Shown here piece after piece: positions 56,282-64,000 of a DNA stretch of 64,000 nt. The notes under the pieces were generated by a model, which made no database searches, was not told the DNA's origin, and saw nothing but the letters and a program-made list of their open reading frames with translations. Location of the stretch: positions 65,064,583 to 65,128,582 of the forward strand of contig CM047808.1 in NCBI GenBank assembly GCA_026214975.1, in the 5' to 3' direction. This DNA is from Gentiana macrophylla. Lineage: Eukaryota; Streptophyta; Magnoliopsida; Gentianales; Gentianaceae. The translations under genes and the position numbers were made by a program. The stretch's first letter is position 1. Each line of letters opens with the position of its first letter.

Positions 56282-57240
56282 ATGCCTCCTAGGAATGGAA
56301 ATGAGAGGGACCGGTGATTGATCACCGGGTTAAGATGAATCAAGACTGATTCGAGCGGTCAACAAGGCGACGGAGGATCGTTCTCGGGGTCAACCACCGG
56401 CATGACTTGGGCCGTGAGTCGTGAGAGGCTGAGTCGATCACGATGGTAAGGAGATCTAAGGGACTCGAGCGGTGGATTAGGGAGTTTGAGAAAATTTTAC
56501 GCCACTCTAGGTTGTCGTAGAGAGAAGGCGAAGGTCGACCAAGTTGCTTTCTACTTGGTTGTGAGGCTGATTTATGGTGGGGTGCTAACAAAGATCGGTT
56601 GGCTCGGTTGTAAATGAGCAAGAAACGGTATTGGTCCCATTTGAGAATGGGTGAGTTTAAGCGAGGTGAGGCGTGAATTCTTTCCCGAATCCAAGAGGAA
56701 AGAGCTGCGGGTGGAGTTCGATAATCTCCGGCGGCGGGATCTGACGTCGAATACTACGAGAAGTTTGTCGACTTGGCGGTTTATGCATCTCGAGCTAGTG
56801 CCGATCAAGAGGCCAAGATGGTGAAGTTTGAGCAACACTTAGATTTAGCGATCCGGGATCGTATGGGTGCAAGCGAGGGCTTCACGAGTTTAAAGAGATG
56901 TGTGAAGTAGCATGCAACATTGAGAGGATTCGGAGGTCAAAGCGGCATATACTACTAACAAGAGGAAGAGCGTCTCGAGGACAATCGGGGCAACAAAAGC
57001 GGAGCAATTCGAAACCCACCAAGACGACCGTCCTTTTCGGAAATTCACACCTTACCAGGGCGGTGGTGGTCACCGGTGAGAGGTAACTCCAGGGGTTTAG
57101 TCGGCCACGGTTATCATTGCAAGCGGTGCGGAGAAATCATCCGGTACCGATTGTTGGTCAAAGCGAGTTCGTGTCACAATGTGGAAGTTTGGACATAGAC
57201 GATATGAGTGCTTTACGGCTCCCACACTGCCGGGTCGGCA
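56282..57240 (+). pseudogene. Element K gag
   Basis: ATG at 56282 opens MPPRNGNERDR with an early stop. In changing frames the capsid text continues: RWIREFEKILRHSRLS, GCEADLWWGANKD, EFFPESKRKELRVEFDNLRR and MVKFEQHLDLAI. A zinc-knuckle remnant (KFGHRRYECF, about 57183-57212) has its first cysteines in another frame. Block order is that of chromovirus gag; the density of frameshifts and stops is high. Confidence 0.7.
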
Positions 57241-57499
57241 TCGGTTACTGAGAAGCAACATGGGTCGGACTCGAGGGAGCAACACGGGGAACATGGGTAG
57301 GGGTAACCAAAAACAGAGTGGTACTCCTGCACGAGAGCCGGCGAGTGGGTGCACTGCGGCCATTTGGTGGAAACGAGAACCGACCATCGTGGTCGCCAAA
57401 GACGGCCTGATTCGATGGCTGAGAAAAATCGGGGCCCAGGAGATTATTCGCCTTTGGCGGAGAGGAGGCCGAGCAGAGCAACCACGTAGTGACGGGTAA

Positions 57500-57715
57500 T
57501 TTTCGGTTAACTCATTCTTATCCTATGTACTTTTTGATTCGGTGCATCATGTTCCTTTGTAGCAAGTTCGCATGTTTTAAGGTTAGGCCTAGCTACATTT
57601 GAGGTAATTGACAACAAATTTTTGCAACCATCGGGAGAGTTAGTACCATGTTCTAAGTTGTATAGAGATGTACCAATAGTGATTTTGGGAGTCAACTTGT
57701 CGGTTGACTTGATCT
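57500..57715 (+). pseudogene. Element K protease remnant
   Basis: The frame from 57540 reads FGASCSFVASSHVLRLGL, LVPCSKLYRDVPIVILG and VNLSVDLI, then a stop. A one-base deletion has broken the catalytic DSGAS motif (GATTC|GGTGCATCA at about 57538). The block order (DSGAS-SFV-S, later LPVDLI-like) is that of retropepsins of plant chromoviruses. Confidence 0.72.
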
Positions 57716-58626
57716 AGCGAGAATTTGTGGCAATGGTGTTCGACAGGTCAAAAGAGACATCCGCCCCAACGAGGTATCTCTTTGCGGCCGTTGGATGTGC
57801 CGTTTGGAAGTGGGATTCCATCGCAATGGTGTTCTCGATACCGCAGCCAAAGAGGAATAATATGATTTGGAGTCGTTGTGGATAGGTACCGAGCGCATTT
57901 TATCCCGATGAAAGGCACACAGGTGTAAAGGCCAGGAGTGCAGTTTATGGCATACGGAGAAATATTATTATTTCACTTGCTATAATACTGTGGCAATGGT
58001 GTTCGACAACAGAGTCAAAAGTGCATATCCCTGGATTATGGCCGTGAGGAAGCGGAATTTCTGAATAGTCACACCACCCACCGATACGGCAATGGTCGTT
58101 GGAGAAGGACCCTTCAAAAGAAGAGATGTTGACGGCAGTAGTGGTGTATCGATACCAGGTTGCAAAGCTCGATACAGCAATGATTACGGACAGCCGTGTC
58201 AAAGATGGCACCATGCATTATTGAAGAAGTCCGTTGTTGGGGCGGTGATGATTTTGGGACCCCGCGAATGATGAATCTGATTAAGCGGTTCGAGATAATC
58301 CGTACAAAAGATGACCGCTTCCCAGGATCGCGAGAGAGAGCTATGCCGAACAAAGCGGAAGGATGTGTGCCGCGTAGCAGGCAATGGTATTACGGACAAA
58401 TGTCACCAAAAGAGAGTGATCCGTTTGGCAAAAGGTGCGATACCAATGCGAGAAGCAAGGGGCGTGAGAGTTAGCATAATACCGTCTTATGATTAACCAT
58501 GTACCGAGGCGACATGCGTGAGGATGCTATCGTACCTCACCAGGTATACAATTGCAGCCCCACACGTTGATCACTTGCGCAGCTTGCGAGGGCGAAGGGA
58601 GTTTTAAGGGGTGGGTGAACCGGGCC
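57716..58626 (+). other. Element K internal sequence, unrecognisable, rich in a repeated word
   Basis: RT should follow here, but no RT, RNase H or integrase motif can be read in any frame. Instead a word recurs: GTGGCAATGGTGTTCGACA is exact at 57727-57745 and 57990-58008, with variants near 57822, 58087, 58174 and 58380. A TCGATACC / GCGATACC word also recurs. It may be scrambled pol or a mis-assembled region. Confidence 0.55.
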
Positions 58627-58641
58627 AGTTTTAAGGGAGGA
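58627..58641 (+). promoter_or_regulatory. Element K polypurine tract
   Basis: AGTTTTAAGGGAGGA stands immediately before TGTAATATCC, as expected for a gypsy 3' LTR. Confidence 0.75.
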
Positions 58642-58800
58642 TGTAATATCCGAAATTTTGACTTACCTTAGTGAAAAAAGGATCTAATTATTTGAAATTA
58701 TGGTTATTAATTTTGGAGGGATTATTAATAATTAAAAGGAGTTTAATTGAAAAGGATTTATTTATTAATAGAAATTAAAAATTTTACTCACACCTCCACT
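58642..58800 (+). repeat. Element K 3' LTR, truncated
   Basis: TGTAATATCCGAAATTTTGA matches the 5' LTR start and the next words agree to TCTAATTATTTG. An AT-rich stretch and a CTCACACCTCCACTCC tract follow, resembling the LTR fragment at 3790-4335. The GGGCGTCC cluster and the GTTACA end are absent. The right limit is uncertain (58800-58850). Confidence 0.65.
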
Positions 58801-58849
58801 CCAAAAGAGACATCTTCCGCCCCAAACCTACAGTCGGCCGCGTGTCAAA

Positions 58850-60170
58850 AAAGAAGGAGAAATACGCCAGTGATGCGTCGTCGATGTCATTTTCTTTTAT
58901 AGGTGAGGCGTTGAGGATGCGTTTCTGGCTAGCAAGGCTTTCAAACCCAGCGACAATTACGGTAGGGGACAATAATTCGATACTGTCAAAAGATTCTTTT
59001 AGAGGAGAAGTCTCACAAAATTCAGGGACAGACGATAAAGTCTTCTCGGAATCTTATTTCCTTTCCTCAGCTTCCTCTTCGACATCAACATCGATTAGGT
59101 CATCCACGTTGGCCACTACACAGAAAAAACAGGGTCAAGTAATACTTAACAACAAGCATAAAGTATAAATTCAGACATTACATTTTTTGTACTCTTCTTT
59201 AGTGAGTTCCACATATCCAATAGGACCTGAGGTAGAAGCTGAGCAGCATTTATCAAAGAAGGGCTTAGTGTGTCTAAGGTTAAGGAAATATTTTTATTCG
59301 CAAGATACTAGGCAAGGGCAAGATCTATATGCCCTTCCAGCTTATCATTCATGGGGGAAGTGCTCCATCGGCCAAGTCCCACATCAGTGTTATGTCACAC
59401 AAAGAAAAAATGTTCTTGCAACTTTTTCTTGCTTAGCCTACCAGCTCTACGACAAAAGTAATACCACCCCCCACTTCCAGGTGTTAACTTACACTGGTAG
59501 AAATTCCTAAATAACTATATTGAGAAAGGGGTAGTGTTCAGACGACACCAAATCATAAACCCAATCAAGACATTAACGTTGTTTGGCTGGATCTGACCGC
59601 TGCCCAGCTTATAGTGCCGCATTACATCTACATGACCAGGGGATAGAGGGAGCCTAAGGCCGCTCCGCAGCTGGTCAACATATACTGTGCAGAAACCTGT
59701 AGGGCGATTATAGGCATATTCAGTAGCCTTGGGCAGAACAACCTCAAAGGGATCGGTATGAATCCTATAGGTTTTCAGTAAACAGGCTAATTCGGTTTTA
59801 GTCATCTTGCTAGCAACACCGTGGCAAGCCATTATCGCCTTTGTTTTATCAAACCGATGGATCTCCCTACCAAGAGTGTCAACAAAAGCAGAATGATCTT
59901 CTGGATATTTGTATACAATAGAAGTAGGAGTGAAGATCCAGGAGGAAGAAGATGAGAAGGCAGAAGGCACAAAGGATTATCCCTAAATGTTGAGGTATCC
60001 CTCAAATTAATCAAAGAAGAGGGATTATCAGAGTTTATGATAGACTTAGGGCAAAAAGTAGGAATGGAGGAATTCACTTCTCCACCTTCTACTACGGTTG
60101 CGGTTTCATCAGACGATTGAAATAATCTTCCCACGGAATCACTGGAGGCAGTATTGGCTCTTAAACTCAT
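58850..60170 (-). pseudogene. Element T antisense ORF, N-terminal part with a PF04195-like domain
   Basis: A start at 60170 (MSLRANTASSDSVGRLFQSS) is followed by an acidic/serine stretch. After a frame change at about 59960 comes the domain known as 'putative gypsy type transposon' (PF04195): TLGREIHRFDKTKAIMACHG, DPFEVVLPKATEYAYNRPTG, VDQLRSGLRLPLSPGHVDVM and QIQPNNVNVLIGFMIWCRL. Beyond about 59510 the frame is broken, with pieces such as YVELTKEEYKKC and DLIDVDVEEEAEE (about 59085). The ORF then continues past K to 53765. The domain name is from memory of the family; function is unknown. Confidence 0.82.
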
Positions 60171-60411
60171 GAAATAAATAACAAACCGAAAAGAAGAATA
60201 AGAAATAAGATGGATGCAGAGACTTACTAGAAATTGCAGATGTGATCCAAAGAGTTTCAAATAAAGGGGTATATGACAAGAAATGGAAGGGACGTGATGG
60301 TTCAGTCCACACTCATTATAATAGGCGTAAGTTGACCTCGTTTCGCATTATATTAATGATGGAGGATCATACATTCTGGACTAGGGTAGATGTAAAGCAG
60401 TCCACCCCAGT

Positions 60412-60424
60412 CTGGGGGGACTTA
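60412..60424 (+). promoter_or_regulatory. Element T polypurine tract
   Basis: CTGGGGGGACTTA stands directly before the 3' LTR start at 60425. Confidence 0.85.
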
Positions 60425-60878
60425 TGATGATATATGGGCCCACTGGACCGGGTTATTTACATTTCGGCCATGCCCATCTCACAGTCAGACAATAATATAG
60501 AGGGGACTGGCAGAGCAGGACTCTGCCATATTTTGGGTAGAATGATTGCTGGGCAGAACAACTAAGTAACTACCAAAAACAGTGTCTCTAATGACGTGAC
60601 CGTTTACAAATGTGGGTAGACCCCACGTCCTATATTTTACAAGATAACCGATGATAACTCCCCATTATGTTAAGGGAGGTTATCACCAAGATCTGAAGGT
60701 ATAAAGAAAACGCCTGAACTATGAGGGGGACTTGATTCTGATTCAACACTTGAATTGGATACATAGGCAGCTCTCTCAAAAGAGTTCAGTCCAAATTCCT
60801 ACAGAATTATATATGTTTCGATATTATTTTCCTAACTCGAATCATTTAATTACCCGTTTACAATTTTAAGCTTCATCA
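60425..60878 (+). repeat. Element T 3' LTR
   Basis: The 454 bp LTR runs from TGATGATATATGGGCCC to AAGCTTCATCA and is followed by GTTGT (60879-60883). It pairs with 47049-47500. Confidence 0.92.
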
Positions 60879-61159
60879 GTTGTCATTGCAGGAACTTCAT
60901 ATCCATTGAGTTCACATTGCTCACTACTTTCTCTAGGTAGAAAAAGCACAGCAGGAGGTTGTAACCGTAATGTTTCCCTGACAACTGCTTGCAAGTACCA
61001 TAAGTCATCAAACATTGATACATCAACATTGCCTATTCCATAATAGACTTTTCTCACTTCATCTTGGGCCCTTTTCATGATCGTCGGATTTTTTATTAGT
61101 TCATAAATTACCCACTCTATAGTTGTGGATGACGTCTCCCCTCCTACACCGAACATATC
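60879..61159 (-). pseudogene. Cytochrome P450 (CYP71 clan), first part of last exon
   Basis: A 3' splice site (TTTTTACAG, about 61168-61160) precedes the minus-strand frame DMFGVGGETSSTTIEW, the I-helix oxygen-binding region. QDEVRKVYYGIGNVDVS follows, then the K-helix ExxR motif in VRETLRLQPPAVLFLPRES and CELNGYEVPAMTT, where element T interrupts. No stop lies within it. Together with 46713-47048 it is one exon of about 610 bp, a usual size for the second exon of CYP71-type genes. The first exon is not in the window. Confidence 0.9.
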
Positions 61160-61389
61160 CTGTAAAAACAAATGGGGAGAAACCGGCCATAAGAAATTTA
61201 AAATAAATTAAAAGATTATATCAGCACAGGTAGAGGTGGTGTTGGTGTTGGTACATCCTCTTTATAATGCCTTTAAAGCATTATATGGAAATAGTGTAAT
61301 TTGTCTATGTATATGTATAGAATGTTGATCATTTTATTATAATTTAATAATTTTTATTTTTTACATTTCCCTCTCTAGGTCGTATATAG
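61160..61389 (-). other. P450 intron remnant
   Basis: This is AT-rich sequence upstream, in minus-strand sense, of the exon acceptor site, with no coding text. It is presumed intron sequence up to where the LINE begins. The exact LINE border and its target duplication could not be fixed. Confidence 0.55.
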
Positions 61390-61562
61390 GTCATATAAAG
61401 AAATGATGTAGAGATGTTTTCTCTCGGCTAGCTCCTTCCTCTTCTTCGAATGAGCTTGCCAAATCCCCTATGCTACTGTGTTTTTGCCCTTGTTACTTTT
61501 CTGTTTAGCTTCCTTTTTACTTGATTTTATTCTGTTAGAACTTTCAGCTTTGATTTTGATCC

Positions 61563-63680
61563 ATGGCTCGCAAAAATAAGAAAAATGATGAAGATGGTAC
61601 TGTTCATGGCCCGGATGATGAGGAACATGAAAGTGAAATTGACTTGCAGGTTGTTGCAGCTCCTGCTTCCATTATTGCACTTCCTGTAGCTCAAGAGGAA
61701 AATGGTAACACTTTGGAGAAGAATCCAATGCTAGATCCCATTGTTTCATGGATGCAGGCAGGAACTGAATCTGCACCTGGTGTGGGTGGTGTAGATGATG
61801 CTCCAGCAGTGGCAGAGGTGATGGAATCTGCTCCTTTATGTAGTAATCCCAAAGTTTATGAGGCAATGAGGTTGAAATCTGGAAAGTTACTCACTCCGGC
61901 TGTCAACATTGCAAAAAAGAAAGTCAATTTATTTGATTCTGATCTGGCAAGTTCTACTACCGTTTTAGAACTCTGTTTGGGGTGGATCCAGGAACATAGT
62001 TTGTGGGATAATACAGTGCACATGATCAATCACCTGAAGAACTATGATACAAGCACATGATTCAGGAACATAGTTTGTGGGATAATATAAGGTGTTTGAT
62101 CAATCAACAGACCACATCATCGAGATGGCTCCTTATTTTTCTTAACTTGTTGGGCCCAAGTCCTACCTCATCCACATCTTTACCAACATTTGGCCCCAAA
62201 AGTCTCACGAAGGTGTTACACGGCGACAATAATAGAATCACCTTCAATTTGAGAAGCAGAAGACTCAACACAGGTGGAAGGAGTAGTGTTCTTATCACAG
62301 TAGTAGAGAGCGGGACCGCTTTAGAACTCTGTTTGGGGTGGATCCTGTCTCTACTACTTGTGATAAGAACACTACTCCTTCCACTGGTGTTGAGTCTTCT
62401 GTTTCTCAAATTGAAGGTGATTCTATTATTGCTGCTGGTGTAACACCTTCAGGAGACTTTTTGGGGCCAAATGTTGGTAAAGATGTGGATGAGGTAGCTT
62501 CTTGGGCCCAACTAGTTAAGAAAAATAAGGAGCCATCTGATGATGTGGTCCTGTTGATTGATCATGTGCACTGTATTATCCCACAAACTATGTTCCTGGA
62601 AGAGGAAGATGAGAATGATGATAGTATGGAAAATCTTAGTTTAATTGGAATCTTACCTACCAAGTTTCTTGGTAGGGATGCTGTCTAGAAGATTGTTAAC
62701 TCTTGGCCTAGGAAGTGTAGATATCACTATCATAATTCTGGTTGGATAGTGTTTCTGTTTGAAAAAGAATCTGATCTCAGTGAAGTTCTGCAAGCCGGTC
62801 CTTTCTATGCTTTTGGAAAACCTATGATATTGAAGAAGATGCCTGTGATGTTTAATTTTAGCAAGGATGCTTGTACTGTGGTTCCAGTATGGATCCAATT
62901 GCCAAATCTCCCATTAAGGCTTTGGAAGGATAGGGCATTGAGTAAAATATGCTCCTTCATTGGGAGTCCATAGTATACAGATAAAGTTACTGCTTCTAGG
63001 AAAGTCTTAATCTTTGCAAGGTGCCTTGTGGAAGTGGATCTCAAGTTGAAGCTGCCCCCTGTGATTCCTATAACAATGCATGATGGAAAAGTTCTCAAAC
63101 AACCTATTCTCTATGAAGAAATTCCCAAGTTTTGTACCAAGTGTAATAGGCTAGGGCATAATGTTGCTGGATGTGATTATTCAAAGATTGAAGTTCCTGC
63201 TTTGTATGTTGCAAGGTCAAAAAAACCAGGTGTTTCAAAACCTAATCCCACAAAGAAGAAGAAAGTGATTATTATTCATGGGAATGATGCCCCTGCTGAT
63301 ACTCACAGGAAGTCTGCTGATGCTCCTCAGCAGCCTGCAGATGCTAACAAGTTTGCTGATGCTGCTCATAAATATGGAACAACAACTACTCATAAAGGTA
63401 AGAGTGTTCTTGGGGATTCTAACATGACTGAGGTTAATTAGGTCACAACCCCTGTGATAAATTATTTTGATGTTCTATCCCCTAGAAAAAATGCTACTTT
63501 GGCAGATGAAGCTAAAGTGGAAGTTTTGGTGGACAAGGGTGACACTGTTGCTTCTAGCTCTATAAAATCTAAGAAGAAAAAGAAGAAGAATAGGCATAAC
63601 ACTGCAGGTGTTTTTGGAAATCTGAGCAAACCAACAGATACTGTCTCTAGAGGTAGATCACCTCTAGGTAGACAAAGATG
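61563..63680 (+). pseudogene. LINE ORF1 (gag-like, DUF4283 and zinc knuckle)
   Basis: The start at 61563 (MARKNKKNDEDGTVHGPDDE) opens an acidic N-terminal region. The frame is destroyed at about 61990-62345 by the inverted repeat, after which the normal text resumes (GVTPSGDFLGPNVGKDVDEV, ASWAQLVKKNKEPSD). A stop at 62686 and others follow. The RNA-binding-like DUF4283 region is at 62700-63110 (DLSEVLQAGPFYAFGKPMIL, VPVWIQLPNLPLRLWKDRAL). A CCHC knuckle, CTKCNRLGHNVAGC, lies at 63136-63177. A lysine-rich C-terminus ends near 63680. Confidence 0.85.
61989..62600. repeat. Long inverted repeat inside LINE ORF1
   Basis: 62063-62310 is, with some mismatches, the reverse complement of 62347-62599, with a spacer of about 36 bp. 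In addition 61990-62034 repeats the outermost part of the left arm, and the words ACCG(T/C)TTTAGAACTCTG followed by TTTGGGGTGGATCC occur directly at 61959-61989 and 62315-62345. The right arm is the true ORF1 text (it reads in the coding frame); the left arm is the inverted copy. Confidence 0.9.
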
Positions 63681-64000
63681 ATAGGTTTTTGGAATGTTAG
63701 AGGGTTCAATAAGGCTCTTAAACAATCTGCTGTCGTCAATTTACATAGGCAGCATCATATTACATTCTTTGGAATCCTTGAGACAAAAGCTGTCTCAAAA
63801 GAGTTTTGATTACTTTCTAAGTAAGAAAATTCCCTTTTGGAAGTTTGTTGATAATTTTGATGTGCATATTAGGAAGAGAATGTTAGTGATATGGGATCCA
63901 AGTTTTGTGGAGGTGGAGGTTTTGGAAGTGGCTGTTGAATGGATACATTGCAAAGTGAAGATTTTGGACTCTGGGACTGTTTCCTGGTCACCTTTGTGTA
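63681..64000 (+). pseudogene. LINE ORF2 start (endonuclease domain)
   Basis: MIGFWNVRGFNKALKQ is the first block of the apurinic-type endonuclease of plant L1 ORF2. It is followed by FFGILETKAVSKEF (the metal-binding Glu region), an in-frame stop at about 63808, then WKFVDNFD-like and RKRMLVIWDPSFVEVEVLEV. The window ends within the endonuclease. The stop indicates an inactive copy unless it is a sequence error. Confidence 0.85.

Larger units (their letters stand above)
54702..58800 (+). mobile_element. Element K: Tekay-like chromovirus (gypsy) inserted in T
   Basis: A 1316 bp 5' LTR (54702-56017, TGTAATATCC to GTGTTACA) is followed by a Met-tRNA-type primer-binding site at 56021, a decayed gag, a protease remnant, a poly-purine tract and the start of a 3' LTR at 58642. 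RT, RNase H and integrase are not found. GTTAC at 54697-54701 would be the left target duplication; no matching copy was found on the right, where the 3' LTR appears truncated and T resumes by about 58850. The insertion splits the antisense ORF of T. Confidence 0.8.
47049..60878 (+). mobile_element. Element T: Tat-type Ty3/gypsy retrotransposon inserted in the P450
   Basis: Two LTRs (47049-47500 and 60425-60878) begin TGATG and end TCA, with exact GTTGT duplications at 47044-47048 and 60879-60883. Domains in order: gag, protease, RT, RNase H, a second (archaeal-type) RNase H, integrase, a tandem array, then an antisense ORF. Dual RNase H and an antisense ORF mark the Tat group. K (54702 to about 58800) lies inside it; own length is about 9.7 kb. 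LTRs differ at many places, and all genes carry frame breaks. Confidence 0.93.
61390..64000 (+). mobile_element. L1-type LINE (5' part)
   Basis: A short 5' leader (about 61390-61562) precedes ORF1 (with DUF4283-like and zinc-knuckle parts) and the start of ORF2 with an endonuclease domain, the order of plant L1 elements. The 3' part, including RT and the poly(A) tail, is outside the window. It lies within the P450 intron in the opposite orientation. Confidence 0.85.

Noticed and set aside
57179..57499. Open frames of about 100 codons on both strands in element K
   Set aside because: They lie in high-GC decayed gag sequence, mostly in frames other than the recognisable gag text, with no family resemblance.
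46713..61159. A functional P450 with T as a very long intron
   Set aside because: The interruption lies inside an exon with a target duplication and no splice sites at its borders, so it is an insertion.

Overview
The window is a gene-poor, repeat-dense stretch of a flowering-plant nuclear genome, most likely a eudicot with a large genome (inference). It holds LTR retrotransposons of several plant lineages, a plant L1-type LINE and fragments of one plant cytochrome P450 gene. I found no bacterial, organellar, tRNA or rRNA gene. Almost every reading frame is a decayed part of a retroelement, and nothing here looks like an intact cellular gene.

Layout. 1-5422: decayed gypsy remains, including a reverse-strand RNase H fragment and LTR-like pieces. 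5423-46150: one deeply nested block. From outside in: F (copia fragment), cut by G (gypsy LTR), which holds E (SIRE-type copia, minus), cut by A (SIRE-type copia, plus, only the env-like gene and 3' LTR seen), which holds H (an LTR with no internal region), then B (complete 13.6 kb SIRE-type copia plus its inserts, target duplication ATCTA), then C (copia, minus, duplication GATAT), then D (Athila-like element without coding capacity, duplication AGGAA). A separate Tork-like copia, J, lies in the 3' LTR of A.

46151-61390: the last exon of a CYP71-clan P450 (minus strand), split by T, a Tat-type gypsy element with a GTTGT duplication. T carries gag, protease, RT, two RNase H domains, integrase, a 58-60 bp tandem array and an antisense ORF. 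The antisense ORF is itself split by K, a Tekay-like chromovirus. 61390-64000: an L1-type LINE, apparently inserted in the P450 intron, with ORF1 broken by a long inverted repeat and the start of ORF2.

The most interesting signal is in D. Between 16.3 and 16.95 kb there is an array of at least six stem-loops. They share a loop core close to TGTCGGTTTCCGTA, but each is closed by a different perfectly paired stem, and pairs of stem-loops are enclosed by further long-range helices. This compensatory pattern suggests a conserved structured RNA in a non-autonomous retrotransposon. Other notable signals are self-complementary GGACGGGCGTCC-like words shared by two unrelated element families, a CTGCTGA-type word spread through element B in two reading frames, and LTR-pair differences that cluster on CAG/CTG words in several families, which may be a sequencing artefact.
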